64,000 bases of DNA from Lytechinus pictus (taxonomy: Eukaryota > Echinodermata > Echinoidea > Temnopleuroida > Toxopneustidae). Shown here in pieces: positions 15,701-26,062 of this stretch. A model generated the notes under the pieces. The model was not told the origin of the DNA, did not search any database, and saw nothing but the letters and a program-made list of their open reading frames with translations. The DNA is taken from positions 29,410,001 to 29,474,000 of the forward strand of contig NC_087257.1 of the NCBI RefSeq assembly GCF_037042905.1, given 5' to 3'. Both the position numbers and the translations under genes were made by a program. How positions within the stretch are numbered: position 1 is the stretch's first letter; the number at the start of each line of letters is the position of its first letter.

Positions 15701-18700
15701 ACAAAAGTTCATGATGAATAAATAAGTTCAATGTCTTTATTTAAAAAAACTAGCAAGTCTGCCTCATTTGCATATTATGCAAATAAGTATCCTTATATGG
15801 AAAATGTAAAGAAACTTTGATTTTTATCACATTGACTGCAGTGTAAACATATCAGTTTTTCAAATTAATATGCTGCTATCACTCATTCATCAAGCATTCA
15901 AATCTATCCTAATATGATTTATATTCAAGGAAAAATACTGAAAATTTGTTTTTCGCTTCTTAAGCCGCGTTGTTAGTCTGACAAGATGATGGGATCGGCA
16001 AGAACAAAGCACAGTATTTGAATTGGTGTGTAGTTTGTTAGAGTTGACAACCCTTTCTTATATGGATGGGAACGACTTATACTTTGTTGAAAATTCACCG
16101 TATAAACATGATAAAGGGAGGCCAGGAAAAGCAAACTTATGGCAGGTAAGATCTGATGAGTAGTCTCATTAAGAAGTGTAGCAGAGATTCCGTCTGGCCT
16201 AGTAGCTTCATGCAGGGTGTTTTCTTTCACAATTTCTTCAGTAGTCTGGCAACACCTGTTTGACTAAACAATATGTTATCTGGCCATATCTGGGTCAGGA
16301 CTGGGTCCCAGGACTTGTAGAGCAGCGTCATCATCATCATAATCATGATCAGTGGTGAATACTAAGACTAACAATCTTTGCCTTCCTTTGATAATGCTAT
16401 TCCAATGTAGTCATAGCTATATATATTAAGGGCTCCCAACATGCTAATTGTTACAGCCTGGATCATTGTCAATCCGGTCAACAAATGTATGTATCATAGG
16501 CTTGTCTACAAACCCTCTTATGGTCCTCTTTAATGCATTGTAGCAATTCTGAGCTTTACTTTACTGATGCTTTTGGAGCTCTAAAATGTGCAAGCCTTCC
16601 TAGCCTTTCTCTAAAACTCTTGACATCTTCTGACACAACTTATGTCCATTGTCCATTGAGGCAACTTGTGTCGGAAGAAGACAATGTCATGGTTAACGGT
16701 GTGATCTTGTTAAAGTCCTCTTGATTAGCATTCAGTCTCCTATGATCGACTTGTCGGATTTCAGTACAGAGAGTTCTATGATTGTCCAAAGTACATCTGC
16801 ATGACACTATTAAGGTCAGCATTCCTCCAGAAGAACATCCTTAGTCGTACCATAATTACTAAAAGGTTTATTCCTCTGGATAACCTCACAGTATACCCAT
16901 GAGTAACAACTTGTGGCAAATAAATCCTGGAAGTGGTGCACACTGTCTAATCAATGTTGGATGGTATTTGATGGTGATGTTAAGGGTGTTCCATTATGTT
17001 GTGTCCTCTTGTTGGAAAGGCAATAATCTGGCTTAGTCCTCCATCTGGTTTGTTCATTGTCTCACTGAGGAATTTCTGTTTGCCATAAATATCAGGACAT
17101 TAATATTATTTTTTGCATACGACTTACTTAGAAACTATAGCTTTAATATTTGGAGATGGTTGCCATAGGAGGTTTATCAAAGAGGAAAGAACAGAAAATG
17201 GATGCTTCATCATAAAGCAGCAACTGGATTCAGCAAGAACGTCTGATCACGATTCCTGTATCTGAGAAAGATGCCTATAATGCACTTTAAGCCTTCATCA
17301 TGAATTTATGAATGGCTTTCATGTCGCCCATATAGGCAAATGCCCATTGTTACTCTTATTAAGCATGCCCAGATATCTTGTGATCCAGGCAAGTACTCAT
17401 ATTCACCATCAAGACAAGTGATGATGATGATGATGGGTTCTTGTAAAGCGCCGGCATCCGCCTCAGCTGGGCGCTCATGGCGCTAGCTTAAAAATAGGAA
17501 ATATCTCACAAATTTCAATGTCTTCAAACAGTGCTTAGAACCATCATTCAGTTCAAGTAATGTTCTAGTAATGCTACAATTGAGTTATTCTTGGGATAAT
17601 GTTGGAGCAGGGAAGTGTTATCCCTGGTTGGAGTGGGGAACAGAAAGGTCTTCAGGTAAGACTCAAAAGTTGATTGGGTCTCTGCTCTCCTGATAAATTG
17701 GGGAAGGCTATTCCACAGCTTTGGTCCAGAGATGTAGAAGGCTCTGTCACCCAAGGTTGTGTGGCTGAGAGATTCCCTCAGCAATGCTTGATCTGCTGAT
17801 CTGAGACTACGTGTTGGTCTATGCTGAGATAAGAGCTCTGATATGTAGGGTGGAGATTTATCGTTAAGCGCTTTAAATACAAGGACCCCAAGTTTATAAG
17901 CTAAGTGGTGTGCTACAAGGACCAAATATTCGAAGCTAATGGGCTTTTATTTGTACGGATGTGACATCTTGTGCTGATCACTTGGCAATCCAGGAGCTTG
18001 CTAGCGTGGACTATAATCGCAAGAAATGCAAGGTCTCTACAAAGTCAAGAAGAGAGCAAGACTTGGATGGAAATAATGAAGCATTCAAGCAGTGGGATCC
18101 ATGTAGAATGGACTCATCATTGTACAATATGAGTGGGGTAACTGCTCGTGACAAAAGTCAATGTCAACCGAGCAAGAAGTGTAGGGAAGGTCATAATGGT
18201 TAATACACATAATCTACATGGAATTCCAGAGGAAAGTATCACTATGTAATTCCTTGAATATTTACAACATGTCGGACTGATTTGCATAATATGTAAATTA
18301 CACTTAAGATATTAAGCTGATTATTAATGTTTTTGCCATTCTTAGTGATCACATCATATTGATCTAGACTGAAATTTTTTCATAACTGTTTTTGTGAGAA
18401 AAATCAAAATTTCTTGATTTTTTTCCATATGAATATGTTCATATTTTATATGGAAATGAGGTAGATTTATTTACGATTTCTTATTCCAAAAATAACTAAA
18501 TTTGTAAAACTTATCATGGGCTTCAGTTCAATTCGTATTGTTTTCTGCACTTGATTTCCAATATTTGGATTATTTTCCTTATTTGTAATTTATTATGGCT
18601 AATTTGCATAAAATGCTAATTTTGTGATTTTCCTATATGCTTGTATATTTAAGGACTTTTAATATGGTGTTTAAGAAACCTTCCTGTAAGATATCGCCAT

Positions 18701-21700
18701 ATTCCAATTTCAATAGATAATCTACTTGCAATTTTTGAGGAATGTATCACCAGCATGACCGGTGTGATTTCTTGAATATTCATAACATGTTAGATACTTT
18801 TATTTGCATAATATGCAAATTACACTACAGACACTAAGCTGAATACAAATGTATTCAACGTTCTTAGTGATAGCAGCATGTAAATTTCATTATTAATGAA
18901 ATTTTCAAGCAGTTAATGAGAAAAAAATCACAATACCTTGACATTTTTCCATATAAGGATGCTTATTTGCTTGTTATGCAAATGAGGTAGATTTTTTTGC
19001 ACTTTTGACAAAAAACATTGAATACAGTTATTTATCATGAATTTTTGCTCAAATTGAATTATTTTGAACACTCAATTTGTAATCTTTGGGCTATTTTCCT
19101 TATTTTTCTAACTTTTTATGGCTAATTTGCATAATATGCAAATTTCATAAATTTTCACTGCTTGGATTTCTTGGGACTTTTAGTATGTTGTTTAGAGGAC
19201 CTTCCTTGAAAGAATTGCAGTGGAATATCTCGTGTTGCAATTAGTGGTGGGTCAAACCCTATATTGACTGGACTATCAGCTGAATCCAGTTATTAGCACT
19301 GCTAATTAAACCAGTAAAAGTGGTCTTTGTACACATGCCTGACGAATGTGTACACTTCAGCTGAATCCAGTTATTATCACTGGTTTAATAACCAGTCCCA
19401 ACTTTGCTTGTGTCCATATTTCGCTGACGGTCATTACATGTACCTCAAAAACTATTCAATATCTTTAAAATCTGACATCATCAAAATGAAAAGCGACCTA
19501 AAATTACCCTCTAGCGAAAGTTTCTTTCTAAGGATGAATTCAGTATTCATGAAATATTGATAGAAGATAGTCAAATACATGTAACTAAAATTTGCCACTG
19601 TCCGCGCCTGTTCCCAAAAAATCTGACCTTCTCAACAAGCATCACGATAACACTAGCAAGCAGATATCATAAAACATGTGAGTAAAAGGTGGTATTGACC
19701 GATTCTATAGCATTTTGCCATCCATCTATAAATATCTTCTTCTTCTGTGTAGTCTGCTACCTTCAATCCTGAAGATTCTTGCAGAATTTTTTTAAAAATT
19801 TTTTTATTCCAGATTGCAGAACTTGGTGAAGTGTGTGTCACAATTTAGGTAAAGTGCATGTGCCAAATATATACATGGTGCAAGTAAAAACAGGTAGATC
19901 TACGGATCTTTTGAGCTTGAGTTTTGAAACTCCTAAAAACTTTGTGAACAAATTTGTGCCTGTAAAGTTAGTGATGAATATTTTTTAAATGTCCGCAAAG
20001 TTTGGACACCCCATCATACACATGTACAGTAGTTCAACAATTTCAATCGGCAGGTGGTTCCCCTAAACCCAAGGGTTCATTACCATCCTGCCTGTGGGGA
20101 ATCTACAGGTAGGACTATGGTATGCCAATGCTGTACACAGCACACAATTTAAAAAAATCATTGAAATATCACTTTTGTGACCAAAAATTTCTGCACAGTT
20201 TCAATTTATTTTTCATTAGTAACTTGGGGTAATTTTTGTATTCACCAGAGCGCTCGAAAACTTGAATTTCGGGCATATTTTTGATTTTGTGTACGCCCTC
20301 TATTGGTGGAAAGTAATATGGCAAGACATTTGTAGTTTTTCAATCTCTATTTTTAATTAAGAAAAAATAATTTAAAGAATCAAATTTACTTAAGAGCCAA
20401 GTTATATGATGAATAGCTGTAATGGAACCTGACAGTGTCAAGAAATCCCGGGGGGGGGGGGGGGCACTTCCATTCACGAGTGGATAGTGGATACCATGCG
20501 CGACCATGGAGTCTCGAAAAGCACCCTAAACACGTATTTTCCATATACTGAAAATGCACCCCTTAACAAGTATTGGCGTGCAAAACCCTACCCTTAACAA
20601 ATATTTGAAACAAAACGATACTCTTGGCAAGTATTCCCTGAAATGAACCCCTAAACAAGTACAGCCATATTTTATTGTTATGTCACGGGTCCTTCGTCGG
20701 TTTTACCTTTACACATCATTTGGTTTAGTACGACCCCACCTTCCACACATCGCGCAAATCGGACTCTAAACACGTAGTGTTGGGGCAAAAAGGACATCCT
20801 TTATAAAACATTTTTAATTTTGTTTTATCATCCCCACAAATTTGACCCTAAGCACGTAACTTCCTAGCGAAATAGATACCCTTTTTTTCATTATTTTGTG
20901 TTTTTGACACCCTTATCACGTTACGTACGTAACGTGCCCGATCTTGAAAAAGACATCCTTTCTACGTGTGTTTTTGGTCGCGCATGGTATCCACTCGTCA
21001 ATGGTCATTTTCAAACATAAGTGGACATGGGGTGAAAATTAAAACTTGCTAGAAATCAGTAGGCTTTAATGGTTTTTTAAACTAGACATCTCAAAGTATG
21101 TTTTTCCATTTCAGTTACATAAAATCATTCATTGTGTCTTGAAATACAGTGAATTTAGTGCAAGGGAAATTTAATGTTACAAAATGCTGATTTTTGCATT
21201 AAAATTCACATATTGCCTATCACAATATAAAATCTGTATTAGAAGCATATTTGTTGGCAAGATACAAGCTCTGTATTGTATCTAACTTTTAAATAACAAA
21301 AAAAAATTATCTGAAGTGTTTTTCTGAAAAAAGTAGATCTTTAAAGTTTTCAAAACTGGTTGTCGTGTCACTCACGTTTTAAAGACAAAAAGTTTTCTAG
21401 AGCTGTGTATTCTGAAAATTAATTTATCCCAGTACAGGAGCAAATACAGTTTTCCCATACCTTATTGTATATAAAGTTACTTGGTCCAATGTGTTAAGGC
21501 TAAGCTAAAATTAACTGTTAAAGTTGTGTTGTGTCACTCACAATGTCGTATCACTCACGAAATGTTGTGTCACTCACGGTCTCATATTGTGTATAAAAAA
21601 GGTCATCGAATAATTTTTAAAGCATTTTACGAGATAAATTCAGGGATAGGATTGTGCCTGACATTATTTAGGCATTACCTATGTAAGGCTAATATTTTTT

Positions 21701-24700
21701 TCTGTTTTCCCAACTTCACCCTTATCAATGGAAATATTGAATTTGACGTTGAGTTCATCTATTTTCTTTCCTCTCCATGGTTTCCTCAGTTTCAAAAATC
21801 TTGACAACTTTCCATTCGTGTGAAGACTCAGATCCTAATTCATATTTTAATGATGTGCTGAGATAAAAGAATATAATAACATAATCAATCAACACAAAAT
21901 TATGAATATATCAAGAGAAACACCACTATACATAGTAATGAACATATTTACAGTGCATAAAGATTTGGTGATGGTCCAAGTTAGTCAGGTATGACTTGAA
22001 CATTCTGTGTCTCCATTTACGGAAATGAGCAGAACGTTCACTGATCTTTTTAGGAATGTTATTTCTTTGTCTTACTAATTAAGAAAGATTTGAAGCTAGC
22101 AAGGTCAGGGATCTTATTTTGAAATTTGCAGAAATAGATAAAATATTCTAATGGTAGAAAAGTGTATGAAGAGATCTCCGTGAACAACAAACATTCTTTC
22201 AAAATCAGATAAAACTCTTTTCCTTCTGATTAATCAAAATCAACCTTTTTTGCCACAAAGCTTGTATTCGAGGACATGAAATAAACAATTTTTTTGCAAG
22301 AACATCTCAGGTGAAAATATACTGAGATTTAAAAGAGCATTTTGGATATTGCTTGAAGTAGCTACATGCCTGGTTCAAAATCATTCTTTGTTCGGCCATC
22401 ATTCATACCACTTGTGATGAACTAGGGTCTGCACAGCAAACTACCGTGAGCAGGCCGATGTGGGTTCAGAGCAGATTTGCATTACACGCAACAAATTGAT
22501 AGAGTAAATTATGTAGGTCCCAACAAGTCCCAACCAAGACCGAATTTGCATTTGAGCAACTATGGTGAGTTGTCATGTTTTCATGTAGATCAATTTTTCT
22601 TGGGGGGTACCCTGGTTAGAACTGAGCTGGACCTCGTGGGGAAAAAGCTATGCCATATGGAGGTATAGGGGGAGTATTTGATGGTTGGGGTTGCTGAATT
22701 GAATTTCAGTGTAACATCCAAGGGCTCATCAAAGGAAAGGCTGATTTGTAGTTGTAGGTAATACCAACAGACTGTGCTGTGGCTTTTTGCAAGAATCAGG
22801 TACTGACTATGCGTCTTTCACCTCGTGGCTTTCCATGTATTACCCGTGGTTTGGTTTATTATCAAATATGATAATTAGCAATGAAAATCAGCAAGATTCC
22901 TGCTGAAAATCATAGCTCTGAATTTTGGTACAGTGCCTTTGGAGGGGTCCACATACAAGCAGTGTTCAGGAGAAAACAAATGCTTGATGAGTTGGTCTTG
23001 ATCCCTATAAAAGTTTCTCAAGGATTTGCTAATAGTCCATCTGAAGTGTGCAGCCAAGTAACTGTGGTTTGGTACAGTGTAAAAAAAAAAAGACATTTAA
23101 GCTGCCAAATCCTATTTGGACATTGATGCCTAAAATATTTAAGGAGGATAATATTGTAATCCAATATTTCAAGAAAAAGGAGTCATACATGACATCATTG
23201 GCTACAAGACCATGCCAGATGATGCGAGTCACTAAATTGCGAATACCTTTCTTACAAGGAAAAATTATTCCATCAGTTGTGGATGCTGAATTGTAAACCC
23301 GTAAACTTATACAGATAGGGAGAAAGAGTTAAAGTTTTGAATGAAATCAGGCCACAAAAAGAATGTTTGAGTTGATGTCAATGCCAAGACCACATAACAC
23401 CTCCTTCAAGTGCCTCCTCCTCCAAAGAGGAGAGTGGTAGAAGCCGGAGTGTGACAATAATGTGGTATGGTATAGGGAATGTGAGTTGATGGGCAAATAT
23501 GACCATAAACAAGAATAAATCATTCAGATGACACATTATCAACTTTGAAGAAGGCAGTTATGTAATTAAGCTTGTTTTTTGGTTGATGGGATTTCACTCT
23601 TGTACATCATGCCAAAAATACTTTCGTTGTTGAGATAAATGTTGTATTTTTGCACTTGTCGTGTCACTCACGTTTTGGATGTCGTGTCACTCACGGTGTA
23701 TAGGAGAGCACCATTTTCCATAGAGAAGGTTTGATTGATTCTGACTATATGCGCTAGATAGGTACACTATTTATATACATGTATGGGTACTCGCAGTACT
23801 CCTGTACAGCTACTTGGGCACGAATCCAATCATAAGTGATAATGGTCAGAAACCCATGTCCACAATTTGTCGTGTCACTCACGCATCATTTTTCAATCAT
23901 ATCTACTAAACAAATTGTAGAATTCAAATCAAACTGGTAGTGGCCCATGCCAGTCCTACATTGTATATAATATAGTAGTCATGATTGATTCATTACCTTT
24001 AAGTTTAAAGATATGAGCCCTTAACCCTCTCCGATTGTCGTGTCACACACGTTTGAAAATGACCCAATGTAAGTGGCCCCACCCCCCCCCCCCCCCCCCG
24101 GGCAAAAAATCAAGCATTTGTCCCAAAGAAAAAGAGAAAATAAGCCAAACATTGCCAACCTTATTTCACCACACAGGGAGGAGTAACAGAGAACAAGGTT
24201 ATATCAATTATCATAACCTTGTTCATAGAATCAGAATGAGCCGAGTGCCCTAAGCTAAGGCCTAAGGCTAAAGTCTAAACCATATGATTATGAGTTACCC
24301 TACATCACTCACACGTATTGCGAGGTTAGTATTAGTATACTACATGTAGAAACTAGTACTAGTAGTCATGGTAGTAGACCCCTTCTAACGTTAAATAAAA
24401 CGTAGGAGAACTTCATCATGTCTTCATCATCATTCATAATTCATATTCATCAAATCAAAACAGTCTCACGCAACATCATCATGCACCTCCATTTTTTTGT
24501 TTTGTTTTGGTTTTGCAAATTAGTCTCTGCCCAGGTCAACACAAGACCGATCTTGATTCTAAATCTGACACCCTTATAGATCTACTGCCAAGTGGTTTGA
24601 GAAAAAAAAGGGTGAACACCATGTCCATGAATCTTGATTGACTGTCTTGATCTTGTTGAAAATTACGACAAACAAGTGAGACGCTCACCGAATGGTTAAT

Positions 24701-24814
24701 CCCCCACATCAATACGCTGAGGAGTGGCTCACTCGCCCGAAAAAGCTTCACTTTCTGCGAGACGGCCTTTATGTGCTTTGTTTTCATGTTCTTTCCTGAT
24801 GGTTGGCTCGACAT
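496..24814 (-). CDS. PIP4K2: Phosphatidylinositol 5-phosphate 4-kinase type 2 (seven exons, C-terminus outside window)
   Basis: Adds a phosphate to the 4-position of phosphatidylinositol 5-phosphate to make PI(4,5)P2; in animals it acts at endosomal, plasma and nuclear membranes. Exons on the minus strand: 24814-24689, 5652-5555, 4951-4855, 3481-3329, 2815-2630, 1801-1688, 757-496. All junctions have AG/GT ends and matching phases, giving 345 codons plus one base. Seen in the protein: N-terminal [20 protein letters not shown] (residues 21-40), MPDDFKA, the ATP-site lysine in FVVKTI (about K139), [13 protein letters not shown] (205-209), IMDYSLLVG (265-273), an acidic low-complexity insert (about 280-320) and TPPDSP. 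The vertebrate enzymes are about 406 residues, so some 60 residues, with the YFMAIID metal-binding part and activation loop, lie left of position 1. Intron positions seem to match vertebrate PIP4K2 genes (from memory). A PIP5K type I is unlikely because the N-terminus and MDYSLLVG context are type 2. Promoter side is right of 24814. Confidence 0.95.
838..1064 (-). mobile_element. tRNA-derived SINE
   Basis: Read on the minus strand, the head has a pol III box A-like GTGGTATAGTGG and a box B GGGTTCGAATCCC (about 1005-1060). A body with cagcacgatattagtaccca and ctgcactcaacccaggtgag follows. The same body occurs at 43948-44215, 54205-54496 and 61360-61650, so this is a dispersed family, not a functional tRNA gene. 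Confidence 0.8.
1293..1397. repeat. Near-perfect 105-bp palindrome (hairpin MITE)
   Basis: Arms of about 46 bases run inward from ctaaaactattcgca and meet at gggccggccc. The right arm differs from the reverse complement of the left at only a few bases. TCTG lies one base outside the left end and directly outside the right end, a possible short target duplication. Confidence 0.8.
1436..1656. mobile_element. Tc1/mariner-type MITE
   Basis: Ends are CAGTGGTGCAAAAAATTAGT on the left and, reverse complemented, CAGTGGTGCTAGGAATTAAG on the right, followed by tgaacccca-like sequence. TA flanks both sides (1434-1435 and 1657-1658). The 221-bp length and TA duplication are usual for non-autonomous Tc1/mariner elements. 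It has no transposase. Confidence 0.82.
1688..1801 (-). CDS. PIP4K2: PIP4K2 exon 6
   Basis: Acceptor gctag, donor gtaagt. 38 codons, [20 protein letters not shown] and on to LKSDTD. Its first part is repeated in decayed form in the upstream intron near 2061-2085. Confidence 0.94.
1780..2560. repeat. Staggered tandem repeat in PIP4K2 intron 5, partly copying exon 6
   Basis: Three diverged copies begin near 1780, 2061 and 2241. Shared strings are agatctttggcctag, caggaagaca.aacaggatgt, gctgtgagat, attcaagtgaagagaag and tagataact. The first copy includes the 5' end and acceptor of exon 6; the second keeps a decayed version of both. Confidence 0.75.
2630..2815 (-). CDS. PIP4K2: PIP4K2 exon 5 (DLKGS motif)
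   Basis: Acceptor tgcag, donor gtatgc. 62 codons with [29 protein letters not shown] and ASDKEK; closely matches vertebrate type 2 kinases. Confidence 0.96.
3329..3481 (-). CDS. PIP4K2: PIP4K2 exon 4 (ATP-site lysine)
   Basis: Acceptor cacag, donor gtttga. 51 codons containing [20 protein letters not shown], which holds the nucleotide-binding lysine, and ending LPPYHQ. Confidence 0.95.
3638..3780. mobile_element. Short palindromic MITE (family shared with 62282-62420)
   Basis: Ends ccaggggcgattttcataaa and ctttacgaaggaccctgg are imperfect inverted repeats. The interior (aacaaatttg, actgaaat, gcatttgtta) matches a second copy at 62282-62420. Lies in PIP4K2 intron 3. Confidence 0.65.
4855..4951 (-). 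CDS. PIP4K2: PIP4K2 exon 3
   Basis: Acceptor ttccag, donor gtatgg. The single leading G completes a Lys codon from exon 2; then [20 protein letters not shown] and on to DHEYQ. Confidence 0.94.
5555..5652 (-). CDS. PIP4K2: PIP4K2 exon 2
   Basis: Acceptor gtag, donor gtgagt, ends in phase 2. Encodes [20 protein letters not shown] and on to HLFN, the start of the kinase fold characteristic of PIP kinases. Confidence 0.94.
6507..6660. repeat. Three-copy tandem repeat, unit about 55-65 bp
   Basis: Units carry gagcttcatgttattgac, agaattgtcttttaaaacta and ccact. The first two are nearly identical; the third (from about 6615) is diverged. Confidence 0.7.
8137..8768. mobile_element. TTAA-type MITE
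   Basis: Inverted ends aggggtactcctggctgaaa and, from the right, agggatgctccgggatgaaa. TTAA stands at 8133-8136 and TTAT at 8769-8772, one mismatch. Interior halves are loosely inverted (cggacaaggaataacaaagtt / aactctgctatttgttatcagatt). TTAA duplication fits piggyBac or Kolobok groups; there is no transposase. Confidence 0.7.
10510..10814. mobile_element. Palindromic MITE with aggtttaacttaaac ends
   Basis: Left arm ccatattctgaagtcaggtt continues with taacttaaactcaggtttaaagttgtagtttaag; the right end is its inverted copy with few changes. Arms are about 65 bases, the interior about 180. Confidence 0.75.
15973..16260 (-). pseudogene. Decayed LINE reverse transcriptase fragment
   Basis: Minus-strand peptide contains [20 protein letters not shown], then LFLASLY and a YKKG...TNYTPIQ string, resembling the PDGI...LF..S...P.YKKG..NYRPIS segment of jockey/CR1-type reverse transcriptases. 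The catalytic motifs are absent. Confidence 0.6.
17420..17945 (-). pseudogene. LINE ORF2 C-terminal fragment with 3' end
   Basis: Minus-strand peptide has [48 protein letters not shown] and [10 protein letters not shown]. This is the typical C-terminal tail of CR1/L2-like LINE proteins. Past its stop comes a 3' UTR-like part with a GC-rich stretch (about 17450-17485) and an (ATC)n tail near 17422-17434. Confidence 0.75.
20447..24102. mobile_element. 3.7-kb element with G-tract ends and 8-bp target duplication
   Basis: Begins CCCGGGG... and ends ...CCCCGGG. Flanks are CAAGAAAT (20439-20446) and CAAAAAAT (24103-24110), an 8-bp duplication with one mismatch, as in hAT elements. The left 560 bp are the acaagtatt-type repeat also found at 42770-43010 and 47403-47945. 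Just inside the right end is gtttgaaaatgacccaatg; its inverted core ggtcattttcaaac also occurs at 21004-21017. GTCGTGTCACTCACG-type motifs cluster inside. Two broken open frames on the minus strand (22875-23292) may be remnants of its protein. Confidence 0.65.
22875..23292 (-). pseudogene. Unrecognised coding remnants, possible transposase
   Basis: Two minus-strand blocks look protein-like: one with [18 protein letters not shown] and [14 protein letters not shown] (about 23292-23180), and one with [37 protein letters not shown] and [16 protein letters not shown] (about 23070-22875). They are separated by about 110 bp without a shared frame. I do not recognise the family. Their place inside a bounded transposon suggests a decayed transposase, which is an inference. 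Confidence 0.4.
24689..24814 (-). CDS. PIP4K2: PIP4K2 exon 1 (start codon)
   Basis: Codes for residues 1-42, beginning [16 protein letters not shown] and ending MWGINHS. The donor is TCG followed by gtgagc. Another Met at residue 10 is possible, but the first ATG lies in the expected place for a type 2 N-terminus. The next exon is about 19 kb away. Confidence 0.93.
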
Positions 24815-25380
24815 TTTGAATGATCTCCTCGAGCTGACCCCCTGGAGAAAGATAATGAGTTCCCTTGATTCTCGTAAATCCCAGAATTATGATGTTAGGC
24901 TTTCATTTTCAGGTTCAACGCCCACAGAAAAATATATTATTGCAGAAATTCTCAGCGCTAGCGGAGATATTACGCGCACGTACATACGGCACACACGAGC
25001 TGCATGCATGCATTATGGACAACACGGATATACACAAAACGTACCTAAGTTTTCATTTTCTACAGGAGCTTGTGGATTTAATTGTATGGCTTCATATCTT
25101 CTGACGACGTAAATTTCACCGTTCACATGAGAGGATGTATAGACTACGTCTCTAAAACGTTTTTTTACAGAGTGAAATATAAGTACATGCAGAAGATCTA
25201 CTTTCTAGCTTAAAAACAAACAAATTTGGGTGTTTCATCGGGCATTAATTGAAAGGAGGAACACAAGATCTTGCGTCGAGAACTGAACGGGGGACTGAAC
25301 CTTGTGAGAACATTCTGTGTGTGAAGCGTGAACTATTTTTGGAAATATGAAAATGCTTTTATAAAGCACTTATTGTGATT
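24815..25380. promoter_or_regulatory. Upstream region of PIP4K2
   Basis: Lies 5' of the PIP4K2 start codon on the minus strand and should hold the 5' UTR and promoter. I see no TATA box or clear initiator that I would commit to. Confidence 0.35.
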
Positions 25381-25384
25381 TTCT

Positions 25385-25903
25385 TCAAGTTCAAGTTCAA
25401 TTTTATTTCAATTCTGCAAAAGATTATGCATGTCATCAAAGAAGTTACAATGAATTAACAATAATCAAAACGTAGAACTGAGGGGATGTCGATCTATTAA
25501 AAAGCACAGCTTGTAAGACATGGATCACCTGTAAAACATATATACAGTGCTAAGATACATACGAAATACATACAGGCTTATATACATCAGCGAATAGCAT
25601 ACTAGTATATAGGGGAGAAGAAAATGTAGAGGGCAGAAGTTTAAAGAATTGAATTAAAAGAAGACGGCAGAGCTAGGAGGTATATCGAAAGATGAAAGTG
25701 GAGACAGGAGGAAGAGTCTAGAAAAGAGAGAGAGAGTGAGAAAGGGGAGAATGAAATAACTTATTGTACGGCAAGTACCAAAATTCACAAAAAAAAACAC
25801 ACACACGCACATGTATGTGCATTCATGCACATAAACTACTAAGAAAGGTAATAATAAACATGAGAAATTAAACTATACATTGAAAACTACATAAAATGTT
25901 GTA
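25385..25903 (-). mobile_element. Probable LINE 3' end, interrupted at its far side by a hAT element
   Basis: On the minus strand the piece ends aataaaattgaacttgaact with a short (ttgaac) tail, the style of CR1-like LINE 3' ends. No coding part is visible. A 797-bp hAT element separates it from sequence at 26717-26792 that may be its continuation. Confidence 0.4.
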
Positions 25904-25911
25904 GGCAAGAC

Positions 25912-26003
25912 CAGGGGCGTCGATCCATTTTTCAGATTGGGGGGGCAAAATCATTAACGTTCCAAAGGCGCTCGATCGTACAAAACACCCACCCACACAC
26001 CCT

Positions 26004-26062
<59 letters not shown>

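Larger units (their letters stand above)
15146..19275. mobile_element. 4.1-kb DNA element with long terminal inverted repeats and 3-bp target duplication
   Basis: Starts TAGTCCAGTCAAT and ends ATTGACTGGACTA. The inverted arms extend about 0.8-1 kb inward (15146 to about 15930; about 18230 to 19275). TCA lies on both sides (15143-15145, 19276-19278). The flanking target is itself a short tandem repeat: an uninserted copy at 19334-19380 reads straight through cacttcagctgaatcc, which confirms the 3-bp duplication. The arms contain repeats of about 160 bp with an ATTTGCATATTATGCAAAT-like palindrome. The interior holds LINE fragments but no recognised transposase, so it is non-autonomous or a composite. 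Superfamily not assigned. Confidence 0.85.
5653..24688. other. PIP4K2 intron 1 (about 19 kb), mostly repeats
   Basis: No host exon is recognised between these splice sites. Named elements are listed separately. The rest is AT-rich, with scattered tacatgtacatgta motifs and short homopolymers. A stretch near 13240-13410 with gacctttgaccttgatcatgtgacctg style sequence looks like a dispersed repeat, but no ends were found. I saw no RNA gene. Confidence 0.7.
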
